Source of the DNA: a bacterium
GTDB lineage: Bacteria; Vulcanimicrobiota; Xenobia; Xenobiales; Xenobiaceae
Length of the DNA stretch: 5,167 bases
Reading direction: 5' to 3'
Assembly: GCA_017444045.1 (NCBI GenBank)
Contig: JAFSXO010000337.1
Coordinates: 1 to 5,167, forward strand
The notes beneath the pieces are model-generated. The model ran no database searches, had not been told where the DNA came from, and saw only the letters and a program-made list of their open reading frames with translations. The position numbers and the translations under genes were made by a program. Shown here in pieces: positions 1 through 5,167 of this stretch (the stretch's first letter is position 1; every line of letters starts with the position of its first letter).

Positions 1-68
1 AAACAACAGCAATAATTACGGCAATATCTGTAGCTCAAGCACTTTCTGCCTATTTTGCGACGTTATGA
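1..68 (+). CDS. Possible C-terminal end of an upstream gene (partial)
   Basis: The frame reading from position 3 is open from the left edge and ends at the TGA at 66-68. It encodes 21 residues, TTAIITAISVAQALSAYFATL. The stretch is hydrophobic and Ala/Thr/Ile-rich, as in the last transmembrane or amphipathic helix of a membrane protein. The second frame is also open (to the TAA at 107-109), but its Cys/Asn/Ser-rich translation looks less protein-like. With so few codons the call rests only on amino-acid composition, and no family can be named. The stretch could equally be non-coding. Confidence 0.3.
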   Translation, partial: TTAIITAISVAQALSAYFATL

Positions 69-279
69 GCATATCTAGGCACGTAACAGACTATGCACAA
101 GGCACATAAGCTGGCGCAGCGCACAAGCGTTCCCAGAGAACTAAGCTACCGGCTTTGATGATTACGGACTTCTTTAGCGCTGAACTTGGCTGGCACTGTT
201 TAGAACGTCCCTTCACGCCCAAGCCTAAAGCAGTTTCGGTATTATTGTGCCAAAATACCATCTATGGAGGTAAATCGTT
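69..279 (+). other. Leader / intergenic region before the lipoprotein gene
   Basis: No convincing gene lies here. A reading frame from the ATG at 158 runs through to 358, but it has no ribosome binding site and its second half lies inside the lipoprotein gene. Visible structure includes a bulged inverted repeat (CTTTAG 173-178 with CTAAAG 225-230, and CTTGG 185-189 with CCAAG 219-223). There is also GGTATT (238-243) facing AATACC (254-259) across ten bases. TATTAT at 240-245 resembles a -10 box, but there is no matching -35 at normal spacing, so I do not call a promoter. Confidence 0.4.
266..270 (+). promoter_or_regulatory. Ribosome binding site that fixes a TTG start
   Basis: GGAGG lies nine bases before the TTG at 280, an ideal distance. 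The reading frame of the lipoprotein has a TAA at 271-273, so it cannot begin earlier. The first in-frame ATG (334-336) would remove the positively charged part and most of the hydrophobic core of the signal peptide. The nearby ATG at 264 is in another frame, overlaps this site and has no Shine-Dalgarno sequence of its own. Confidence 0.75.
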
Positions 280-2055
280 TTGCAAAGGTTTGCATCAGCG
301 CGGCGCTGGCCCTTATCGCTGGCACTGCTCGGTATGCTTTCGGTGGGAAGCGGTTTAGTTGCCGGCTGTACCGACAAAGACCGCGATATCGAAAGCAACA
401 ACAATCCCCATCCGGCTCCGACTGTTTCCCCCACTCCCAGCCCCGAGCCTACTCCCATCGTTAAGACCATATCCTTCAGAATAGCGAATGCGACTGCCCC
501 TTGGGGCTTAGACCATGGATACAGTCTTAGCGACTGCGCCTTCCACGTCCGCCTAACCGCTATAGATGATGGCGAGGAAAAGGAATACACCGAAGCGGAC
601 GGTCTGACCATCACCGCTTTGGAAGACACCTTAGGCGGAGAAGGCTATTACAGCACCAATGCCAGCGTCACTTACGTGGTTTCCGGTGTCCCCGATGCAG
701 CTACAGCCCCAGAAGACGATCAGCAGTTCACCCTAACTTCGCTTACTGTGCGCAGCGAATTTGGCTATCAGGATGACTTTAGCGAAATTCAGGAGGTAGA
801 ATCCGACATCGAGTGGCTTGACTACGATGGCGGCACGATCGTACATGACGGCGACACCCTGTCCGCTACAGATAACGCTTTTGCGGGCGGTTCTGGAACA
901 GAGGACGATCCTTACCTGGTCAGCAATCCGCGTCAGTTCAACAATCTGCGCGACAACAGCGATAAATGCTTTGAGCAGACCTGCGCCATCGATTTTGATA
1001 TATCTGTGGATATATCTGGTATAGGCACAACTGGCGGCTGGGTGCCCATCCCAGAGTTCAGCGGTACCTACGACGGCGGCGAGCACAGCCTGATCAATCT
1101 CTTCCCCATGAGCTTAGACGATCAGAACTGGGCGCTTATTAAGAGGCTAAAGGGCGCGACCATCAGCAACCTAACTATTGGTCCCCTGCTTTACGATGTC
1201 ACTACCGCCCAGCAGGTGGGCATACTGGCACTTTATGCCAGCGATGCGCCTGTTACCCTTAGCAATTGCGTTAACAGCGCCGACCTCGCCACCATTTACA
1301 GCGACAACATTGGGGCAGGTGACATAGCCGGCCTGATCTTTAACTGCACTACAGATCTCACCTTAGAGAACTGCCATAACAGCGGCAGCTTAGAGACCGA
1401 AAAAGGAGTTAACAACGGCCACATCAGCGGTTTGCTGGGTTCCTTCGAAAATGGCAGCAGTCTGACCGTTACAGGATGCTCCAATACTGGAGATCTCAGC
1501 GGTACATCAGTTGCAGGCTTAGTTGGCTCAGTATACAGCCTAGACAATGCCGCACTCAGCGTAAAGGACTGCTCCAACAGCGGTACTATCAGCGGCACAG
1601 CGGCGGCTGGCGGGCTCTTCAGAGATATCGAAATTGATGCTATTGAAGAGTTCAGCAGCTGCGAAAATACCGGAGACGTAAACGCCAGCGGCATAGCGGG
1701 CGAATGCTATGTCGGCGGCATAATCGGTAAACTTGGCAGCACAGCTGAGCCCACCATCAGCACCTGCCAGAACTCCGGTGCCGTCAGCATGGACTCCGTA
1801 ACCAATTCCGGCAACCTGGGCGGTCTGCTGGGGACCAACAACGCCGTTCTGACGGTGGAGAACTCCGCCAGCACCGGGTCTGTCACCATCGGTGAAATGG
1901 TTAGCGGCACAGGCTGCGCAGGCGGCTTGGTAGGCTTCTCCTCTACCAACAGCTCGGTAACCTTTACCGACTGCGAAGAGCCCGCAATGCCCACAATAAC
2001 CAGCGATCAGGGCGGCACTAGCTATCTCGATACCTTCTTAGGCTATCAGCAATAG
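280..2055 (+). CDS. Surface lipoprotein with GLUG-type repeats
   Basis: This 591-residue protein is predicted to be lipid-anchored and exposed on the cell surface or in the periplasm. It starts at TTG, nine bases after GGAGG. Residues 1-29 form a signal peptide with Arg-Arg at 8-9, a hydrophobic core and the lipobox VAGC, so Cys30 would be lipidated. A Pro/Thr/Ser linker (about 43-59) follows, then an acidic beta-rich region (60-190) I do not recognise. FAGGSGTEDDPYLV (201-214) and FSGTYDGG (260-267) are the lead-in motifs commonly found before GLUG repeats. Seven repeats of the A/SGLxG...CxNSG kind follow at about 350-565. GLUG repeats (Pfam GLUG family) occur in bacterial surface proteins, including IgA1 peptidases and adhesin-like proteins. 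No HExxH or other protease motif is visible, so binding or adhesion is the better inference. The C-terminus lacks an LPXTG motif or autotransporter barrel. The weak RR signal could also suggest Tat export, but the motif is poor. Confidence 0.9.
   Translation: MQRFASARRWPLSLALLGMLSVGSGLVAGCTDKDRDIESNNNPHPAPTVSPTPSPEPTPIVKTISFRIANATAPWGLDHGYSLSDCAFHVRLTAIDDGEEKEYTEADGLTITALEDTLGGEGYYSTNASVTYVVSGVPDAATAPEDDQQFTLTSLTVRSEFGYQDDFSEIQEVESDIEWLDYDGGTIVHDGDTLSATDNAFAGGSGTEDDPYLVSNPRQFNNLRDNSDKCFEQTCAIDFDISVDISGIGTTGGWVPIPEFSGTYDGGEHSLINLFPMSLDDQNWALIKRLKGATISNLTIGPLLYDVTTAQQVGILALYASDAPVTLSNCVNSADLATIYSDNIGAGDIAGLIFNCTTDLTLENCHNSGSLETEKGVNNGHISGLLGSFENGSSLTVTGCSNTGDLSGTSVAGLVGSVYSLDNAALSVKDCSNSGTISGTAAAGGLFRDIEIDAIEEFSSCENTGDVNASGIAGECYVGGIIGKLGSTAEPTISTCQNSGAVSMDSVTNSGNLGGLLGTNNAVLTVENSASTGSVTIGEMVSGTGCAGGLVGFSSTNSSVTFTDCEEPAMPTITSDQGGTSYLDTFLGYQQ
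997..1018 (+). repeat. Short tandem repeat, 12-base period, inside the lipoprotein gene
   Basis: GATATATCTG occurs at 997-1006 and again at 1009-1018, exactly twelve bases apart, so the frame is kept. It encodes DISV-DISG at residues 240-247, just where GLUG-type proteins usually have a single Asp-Ile/Leu-Ser-Gly motif. This looks like a four-residue duplication by replication slippage. Confidence 0.7.
1327..1974 (+). repeat. Seven GLUG-type protein repeats
   Basis: The repeats begin at about residues 350 (AGLIF), 383 (SGLLG), 412 (AGLVG), 443 (AGGLF), 478 (VGGII), 513 (LGGLLG) and 547 (AGGLVG). Their spacing is 29 to 35 residues. Most carry a trailing Cys-Xaa-Asn-Ser/Thr-Gly element: NCHNSG, GCSNTG, DCSNSG, SCENTG, TCQNSG. 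The sixth has replaced the Cys (NSASTG) and the last ends at Cys565 without the Asn-Ser-Gly. The regular ladder suggests a solenoid of stacked beta strands. The repeats have diverged at DNA level, so this is an old expansion and not a recent tandem amplification. Confidence 0.85.
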
Positions 2056-2077
2056 CTCCCTGACTGCCTAGCAGCTC

Positions 2078-2116
2078 TGCAAATGCACTAATCCATCTCC
2101 GATTAGTGCATTTGCA
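2078..2116 (+). terminator. Perfect 16-bp hairpin between genes (terminator-like, no U tract)
   Basis: TGCAAATGCACTAATC (2078-2093) and GATTAGTGCATTTGCA (2101-2116) are perfect reverse complements around a seven-base loop (CATCTCC). The hairpin starts 22 bases after the lipoprotein stop codon and ends ten bases before the AAAGGAG of the next gene. No run of T follows on either strand, so a classical intrinsic terminator is not complete. It could instead be a transcript-stabilising or processing stem, a weak attenuator, or a palindromic protein site. The structure is directly visible; its role is inference. Confidence 0.6.
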
Positions 2117-2142
2117 ATACTATTATAAAGGAGTATATTACC

Positions 2143-2490
2143 ATGAAAAAGATTAGCATACTGGGATTTACTATCGCTCTGCTGATAGTGTTTTTATCTC
2201 CAATGGCCCAGGCATACAGAGGCTGGCTAAGCAATGAACAATATTCCCGCGGCCCCGTCTTAGGCGGTGGAACTACCAGCAGCTTCATTGACGGAATTAC
2301 AGAACAGCACGAACACGGAAAATTCATGGGTTACAAAGTATCCTGCAAGCTGTACTGCCGAGAATGCGACTGCTACACTCCAGCTGTCGTGAAAAGAGTA
2401 TTTCCTAGACCAACCCCCGTATATCAGGCCAACGTTGAAGCCAACTGCAAAAAATGCGGCCGTCATATTCTTGAGTCTCTAACGTGGTAA
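2143..2490 (+). CDS. Small secreted cysteine-rich protein, zinc-ribbon-like
   Basis: This 115-residue protein belongs to no family I recognise. AAAGGAG (2127-2133) sits nine bases before the ATG. Residues 1-24 form a clear signal peptide (MKK, hydrophobic core, then PMAQA before Tyr25), so the mature protein of about 91 residues should be exported. The mature part has a Gly-rich segment (RGPVLGGGT, 36-44), His56 and His58, then Cys68, Cys72, Cys75, Cys77 and a second pair at Cys102 and Cys105 (CKKCG). Cys72-x2-Cys75 with Cys102-x2-Cys105 has the layout of a four-Cys zinc ribbon, which would be unusual outside the cytoplasm. With six cysteines, disulfide bonds are the alternative. It follows the lipoprotein after 87 bases and a strong hairpin, so co-transcription is uncertain. 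Confidence 0.85.
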   Translation: MKKISILGFTIALLIVFLSPMAQAYRGWLSNEQYSRGPVLGGGTTSSFIDGITEQHEHGKFMGYKVSCKLYCRECDCYTPAVVKRVFPRPTPVYQANVEANCKKCGRHILESLTW

Positions 2491-2630
2491 AGCGAAGCGT
2501 CAGCTCACTGGTTGCAGTTACTATAACAAGCATCAGCACTCATTTTATAAATGATATTGGCGCTATAGCACAAGATAATTCAAACTTTTACGGCATACAG
2601 CCTCCCGCCATGTTCAACTTGCCAGCTTAG
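2484..2630 (+). CDS. Possible 48-residue protein overlapping the previous stop codon
   Basis: A GTG at 2484-2486 overlaps the end of the upstream gene (GTGGTAA) and opens a frame to the TAG at 2628-2630. The translation begins MVKRSVSSLVAVTITSIST, a short basic start followed by a moderately hydrophobic stretch, and ends with a Pro/Asn-rich tail. The overlap would suit translational coupling. Against it, there is no good Shine-Dalgarno sequence, the start is not ATG, and a 48-codon open frame can easily arise by chance. I recognise no family. Confidence 0.2.
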   Translation: MVKRSVSSLVAVTITSISTHFINDIGAIAQDNSNFYGIQPPAMFNLPA

Positions 2631-2687
2631 CTGCGCTCGCATGATGCGGGAGCTGTGCTTCGCTATATATGAAAGGAATTCATTATT
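2491..2687 (+). other. Intergenic region with small inverted repeats
   Basis: About 200 bases separate the secreted Cys protein from the zinc-ribbon gene. Visible structures are TCATTT-TAT-AAATGA (2540-2554) and a longer imperfect stem: CTCCCGC (2602-2608) pairs with GCGGGAG (2646-2652), extended by CAG (2598-2600) with CTG (2653-2655) past one bulged base. Its loop contains CAGC-TTA-GCTG (2623-2633). No T run follows, so it is not a standard terminator. GATAAT at 2574-2579 resembles a -10 box but has no good -35. Only the weak 48-residue frame runs through here. Confidence 0.45.
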
Positions 2688-2867
2688 ATGGGAATGACAA
2701 CGTGTCCTGAATGTGGCGGTAAAATTTCAACTTCTGCCCGTACCTGTCCGCACTGCGGCTGCGACTTTGCTATTCGCAAAGAAAAAGGAGAAGATGGGTT
2801 AAGCTGTGGCGGCTGGATCTTTTTAGCGATACTTGGATGTGGTGCCATGCAATATTTCTTTGGTTAG
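2688..2867 (+). CDS. 59-residue membrane-anchored zinc-ribbon protein
   Basis: This small gene has GAAAGGA (2671-2677) ten bases before its ATG; an ATG two codons later (2694) is a weaker alternative. Residues 6-25 read CPECG...CPHCGC, with Cys6, Cys9, Cys20 and Cys23 in the spacing of a four-Cys zinc ribbon as found in short zinc-ribbon proteins. A charged linker (RKEKGED, 30-36) follows. Residues 42-59 (GWIFLAILGCGAMQYFFG) form one hydrophobic segment at the very C-terminus. This is the layout of a tail-anchored protein with its zinc ribbon in the cytoplasm. Zinc ribbons of this kind bind protein or nucleic acid; the partner here is unknown. The whole frame is well formed and the binding site is strong, so I regard it as real despite its size. 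Confidence 0.8.
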   Translation: MGMTTCPECGGKISTSARTCPHCGCDFAIRKEKGEDGLSCGGWIFLAILGCGAMQYFFG

Positions 2868-2900
2868 AGCAGCATCTCGCCCGCCGCTAACCTTCTCAGG

Positions 2901-2921
2901 GAACAGGCGCCGGCTCTGTTC
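2901..2921 (+). other. Short inverted repeat upstream of the Sel1 gene
   Basis: GAACAG (2901-2906) and CTGTTC (2916-2921) pair across a nine-base GC-rich loop, 33 bases after the zinc-ribbon stop codon. With only six paired bases and no T run after it, it is a poor terminator candidate. It might be a small operator or a weak attenuator in front of the Sel1 gene. I see no convincing promoter in the 102-base gap. Confidence 0.3.
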
Positions 2922-2969
2922 TAAGCATTTGCCAACCATACTCACTATTAGCGAAAGGATCGCCAAACC

Positions 2970-4826
2970 ATGAAAAAACTGTTATTCGCCCTCTGCTTCT
3001 GTGCTATCTGCTCTACGATATCTCCCCTGCCAGCTACAGCGGATAGCTCGCAGCACGCTAGCGACGAACCCGCTGGCTACGGTGACAGCGCCACCTTTGA
3101 TACCGAACTAACCCCAGAACAGCTTTTCCAGAAGGGTGAAAGCTATTACGCTGACAAAGACTACGCCCAGGCGGTCAAATATTATCGGCAAAGCGCCAAG
3201 CAAAAATATGCCCCAGCGCAAACCATGCTAGGCATATGCTACTACAACGGAGAAGGTGTTGAAAAAAACAGCCTTAAAGCGTCCTTTTGGCTGCATCGTG
3301 CCGCAAAACAAGGCGATGCCCAAGCGGAACTGCTGCTAGGAAGATTATACTGCGATGGCAGTCTCAATGAACAAAATTTTGCGGAAGGAAAAAACTGGCT
3401 GCGCCAGGCGGCTTCCCACCAAGATGAAGCTTCTCAAGAAATCGCCGCTATCGCCCAAGAGATTCTTGACTATTACTCAAAAGCAGAAAAGATTATTGCA
3501 GACTTTAATAAGTTTAACAACAAGATTAAAGAATATGTCGCAAAAAGCGATATTGAAGCAGAAGAACAAAAAGAGCTCGTCGACAATATTGCTAATACCA
3601 TTGAACAGTTCAATCAAAAGATGGGCGCAATTCCCGGACTAGTCACTGCCTCCCACTACGGCGATGAGCAGGCACAAGAAAGCTTAAAAGCTTTAGACTT
3701 AGACAAAGCACACAAAGCAGTCATAACTGGTATAAACATGTTAACAGCCGCAGAACAAGGCTGTATTTTCGTGCCAACAGACATTTATTCAAGCACTAAG
3801 CAATACGACTGTCTCAAGCCCTACGATGCCTACACGCGCGGCAAACAGGCCGTCACCCAAGGCGATCCAAAAGGCTATGCCCTGTTAGAATCCTCAGCCC
3901 GGCGCGGTTGCAACCATGCTAAACTCATTTTAGCCTGTACCCTACTGCCAGCCGGTCATAAATTAAACTATAACTGGCCTTCGTTTGAGTTTGAAGGCAA
4001 AAGCTTAAGCGAAGCCGACCGCCTGCAGCGCTATCTCAAATGGATGACCAGCGCCGCCGACAACGGCAGCCTAGCTGCATGCTTAGATCTGCGCCAGCTC
4101 TACAAAGAGGGAACTTACGTCGCCAAAGACTCGGCTAAGGTATTCCACTACACCAAAGCCGCGGCCCAGCTCAAAGACCCAGCTGCTATGTATGATTTGG
4201 GAACGCGTTACGCCCAGGGCATCGGCTGCCAGAAGGACAGAGCAGCGGCGGTGAAGTGGATGAAGCAGGCCGCTCACGCAGGTTTCGAGGGAGCTAAGCA
4301 ATGGATCGAGGATCGGCGCGGACATTACGCGGAGATCAGCGGCGGAGGCATCTCCTCTCTAGGATACGTAGGTTTCGGCGATTCGCTATACAGCGTCAAA
4401 CAGCATAATACGGATCTGACCGACAGCAGAATAAATCCAGCGCACATTAACGTGGACACGCTTTCCGGCTCCTCCGCTAAAGTAACTGTCGATAATGGTT
4501 ATACTTATCGCGAATACTATCTTTCCAACGATCGCGTTGTCAAAATGCTCAGCGAAGACAGTGCCTACATCAGTGGGTATTATCCTGACGATTCTGCCTG
4601 GAGAAACCGTTTTGCGAGTTTACGCAAAGAAATTATCAGCGCTGGATACGGCAACCCAACCACAAACGGATCAAATCGCTGCGAATGGCACACCAAAGGT
4701 CTGCATGTATATCTTAGCTATATCAGAGAACCTAATTACATTAGATTAAGGGTAGAAATGAGAGCTGACAGCCTCCGCAAATGGCAGGGCCCCAAGATCG
4801 GCGGCTGGGAAGACCTGCTGCAATAA
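2970..4826 (+). CDS. Exported Sel1-repeat protein with coiled-coil insertion and novel C-terminal domain
   Basis: This 618-residue protein has GAAAGGA (2953-2959) ten bases before its ATG. Residues 1-24 (MKKLLFALCF..., PLPATA before Asp25) form a signal peptide. Its cysteines do not make a lipobox, so a soluble periplasmic or secreted protein is likely. Residues 48-79 resemble a TPR half-repeat. Sel1 repeats follow at about 80-115 (APAQTMLGICYYNGEGV) and 116-151 (AQAELLLGRLYCDG), and again at about 368-439 (PAAMYDLGTRYAQGIG). Residues 158-218 are Lys/Glu/Ile-rich and helical, like a coiled coil, and split the Sel1 blocks. Residues 465-618 are an unrecognised alpha/beta domain opening with GYVGFGDSLYSVK and rich in Tyr, Arg and Asp. 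Sel1 repeats are alpha-helical scaffolds for protein-protein contacts, so an envelope scaffold or sensor role is plausible but unproven. It is followed after eleven bases by a second Sel1-like gene, which points to one operon. Confidence 0.92.
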   Translation: MKKLLFALCFCAICSTISPLPATADSSQHASDEPAGYGDSATFDTELTPEQLFQKGESYYADKDYAQAVKYYRQSAKQKYAPAQTMLGICYYNGEGVEKNSLKASFWLHRAAKQGDAQAELLLGRLYCDGSLNEQNFAEGKNWLRQAASHQDEASQEIAAIAQEILDYYSKAEKIIADFNKFNNKIKEYVAKSDIEAEEQKELVDNIANTIEQFNQKMGAIPGLVTASHYGDEQAQESLKALDLDKAHKAVITGINMLTAAEQGCIFVPTDIYSSTKQYDCLKPYDAYTRGKQAVTQGDPKGYALLESSARRGCNHAKLILACTLLPAGHKLNYNWPSFEFEGKSLSEADRLQRYLKWMTSAADNGSLAACLDLRQLYKEGTYVAKDSAKVFHYTKAAAQLKDPAAMYDLGTRYAQGIGCQKDRAAAVKWMKQAAHAGFEGAKQWIEDRRGHYAEISGGGISSLGYVGFGDSLYSVKQHNTDLTDSRINPAHINVDTLSGSSAKVTVDNGYTYREYYLSNDRVVKMLSEDSAYISGYYPDDSAWRNRFASLRKEIISAGYGNPTTNGSNRCEWHTKGLHVYLSYIREPNYIRLRVEMRADSLRKWQGPKIGGWEDLLQ

Positions 4827-4837
4827 GGTGACCGTCC

Positions 4838-5167
4838 ATGAACAGAAAAGAGATCATCACCTACTCCGTAAGCGCTCTATTTCTCAGCGGTATCAGCGCC
4901 TACCTCGGCGACAGCCTAGGAAGCTATGCCGCCGCCAGCCTTGACCTGCCCGCCCTCACCGCCGAGCTTCAGTCAGATGCCAGTCAAGGCAGCCATACAT
5001 CTGCCAAGGTTCTGCTGGCAGCTCTGCAGGAAAACGGAGCCGCTAAACAGAGCATCCCCAACGAAACGGAAAGCCTGCTGTATGCCGCCAGCACCGCTGG
5101 CCTTCCCCCAGCCCAGCGCCTATTGGGCCAATATCAGCTACGAGAGCTAAAGCCAGACGGCGACCCT
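4838..5167 (+). CDS. Second exported Sel1-like protein, cut by the window edge
   Basis: The ATG at 4838 lies eleven bases after the stop of the Sel1 gene, behind AAGGTG (4825-4830), which overlaps that stop codon. The frame stays open for 110 codons to the right edge. Residues 1-31 look like a signal peptide: MNRK, a hydrophobic stretch, and SYA before Ala32. Residues 56-110 contain SAKVLLAALQENG and LLYAASTAGLPPAQRLLGQYQL, which match the A...LG/A.A..G.P.AQ..LG pattern of Sel1/TPR-like repeats. More repeats probably follow beyond the window. The tight spacing and shared repeat type indicate co-transcription with the upstream gene and perhaps a duplicated or paired function, although the two N-termini are not closely similar. 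The full length and C-terminal domain cannot be seen. Confidence 0.8.
   Translation, partial: MNRKEIITYSVSALFLSGISAYLGDSLGSYAAASLDLPALTAELQSDASQGSHTSAKVLLAALQENGAAKQSIPNETESLLYAASTAGLPPAQRLLGQYQLRELKPDGDP

Noticed and set aside
240..245. TATTAT as a promoter -10 box
   Set aside because: No recognisable -35 element lies at 16-18 bases upstream, and such AT-rich hexamers are common by chance.
280..309. Twin-arginine (Tat) signal in the lipoprotein
   Set aside because: Arg-Arg at residues 8-9 is followed by Trp-Pro-Leu, which misses the usual Phe-Leu-Lys context, so a standard Sec lipoprotein signal is more likely.
155..358. Frame opening MITDFFSAELGWHC before and into the lipoprotein gene
   Set aside because: It has no ribosome binding site, its second half overlaps the lipoprotein signal-peptide region in another frame, and the translation resembles no known protein.
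225..629. 134-residue minus-strand open frame
   Set aside because: It is antisense to the lipoprotein gene, with low-complexity Gly/Val/Ser composition expected from a Pro/Thr-rich codon stretch read backwards, and it has no supporting binding site.
1296..1994. Two minus-strand open frames across the GLUG repeats
   Set aside because: They mirror the repetitive codons of the + strand gene; their Pro/Leu/Ser-rich translations carry no motif.
280..2055. IgA1-type metalloprotease activity in the GLUG protein
   Set aside because: Some GLUG proteins are M26 peptidases, but no HExxH zinc motif occurs here and the protein is much shorter than those enzymes.
2103..2466. Minus-strand frames opposite the secreted Cys protein
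   Set aside because: The + strand frame has a strong binding site, a signal peptide and Cys motifs, whereas the minus frames have none of these.
2663..2848. 61-residue minus-strand frame opposite the zinc-ribbon gene
   Set aside because: The + strand frame contains the canonical CPEC/CPHC ribbon and a binding site; the minus frame is its shadow.

Overview
The window looks like an accessory, envelope-directed stretch of a bacterial chromosome. Everything well supported lies on the + strand. Strong GGAGG/AAAGGAG/GAAAGGA ribosome binding sites, a lipobox signal peptide, cleavable signal peptides and Sel1 repeat proteins suggest a Gram-negative-type bacterium of medium G+C. The GLUG lipoprotein plus Sel1 proteins would fit a host- or gut-associated species, but I cannot name a genus from the sequence. 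There is no phage, insertion sequence, CRISPR, rRNA or tRNA signature.

Layout. Positions 1-68 may hold the last 21 codons of an upstream gene. Positions 69-279 are a leader with no convincing gene. A 591-residue surface lipoprotein with a TTG start (280-2055) has a Pro-rich stalk, a beta-rich middle, a GLUG-protein lead-in (FAGGSGTEDDPY, FSGTYDGG) and seven GLUG-type repeats. A perfect 16-bp inverted repeat (2078-2116) separates it from a 115-residue secreted protein with paired CxxC motifs (2143-2490). A possible 48-residue frame starts at GTG overlapping that stop codon. After about 200 bases with small inverted repeats comes a 59-residue protein (2688-2867) with an N-terminal CxxC/CxxC zinc ribbon and a C-terminal membrane segment. 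Next is a 618-residue exported Sel1-repeat protein (2970-4826) with a coiled-coil-like insertion and an unrecognised C-terminal domain. Eleven bases later a second exported, probably Sel1-related protein begins (4838) and runs off the right edge.

How the genes may work together. The two Sel1 genes are almost certainly one operon. Sel1 repeats are protein-interaction scaffolds, and the GLUG lipoprotein resembles a surface adhesin or binding protein. The shared theme is export to the envelope: lipoprotein, secreted Cys protein, membrane-anchored zinc ribbon and two exported Sel1 proteins. No enzyme active site is recognisable, so any joint system is inference. The most unusual items are the pair of small zinc-ribbon-like proteins (one apparently exported, one membrane-anchored) next to the Sel1 pair, the mosaic Sel1 protein, and the long U-tract-less hairpin.
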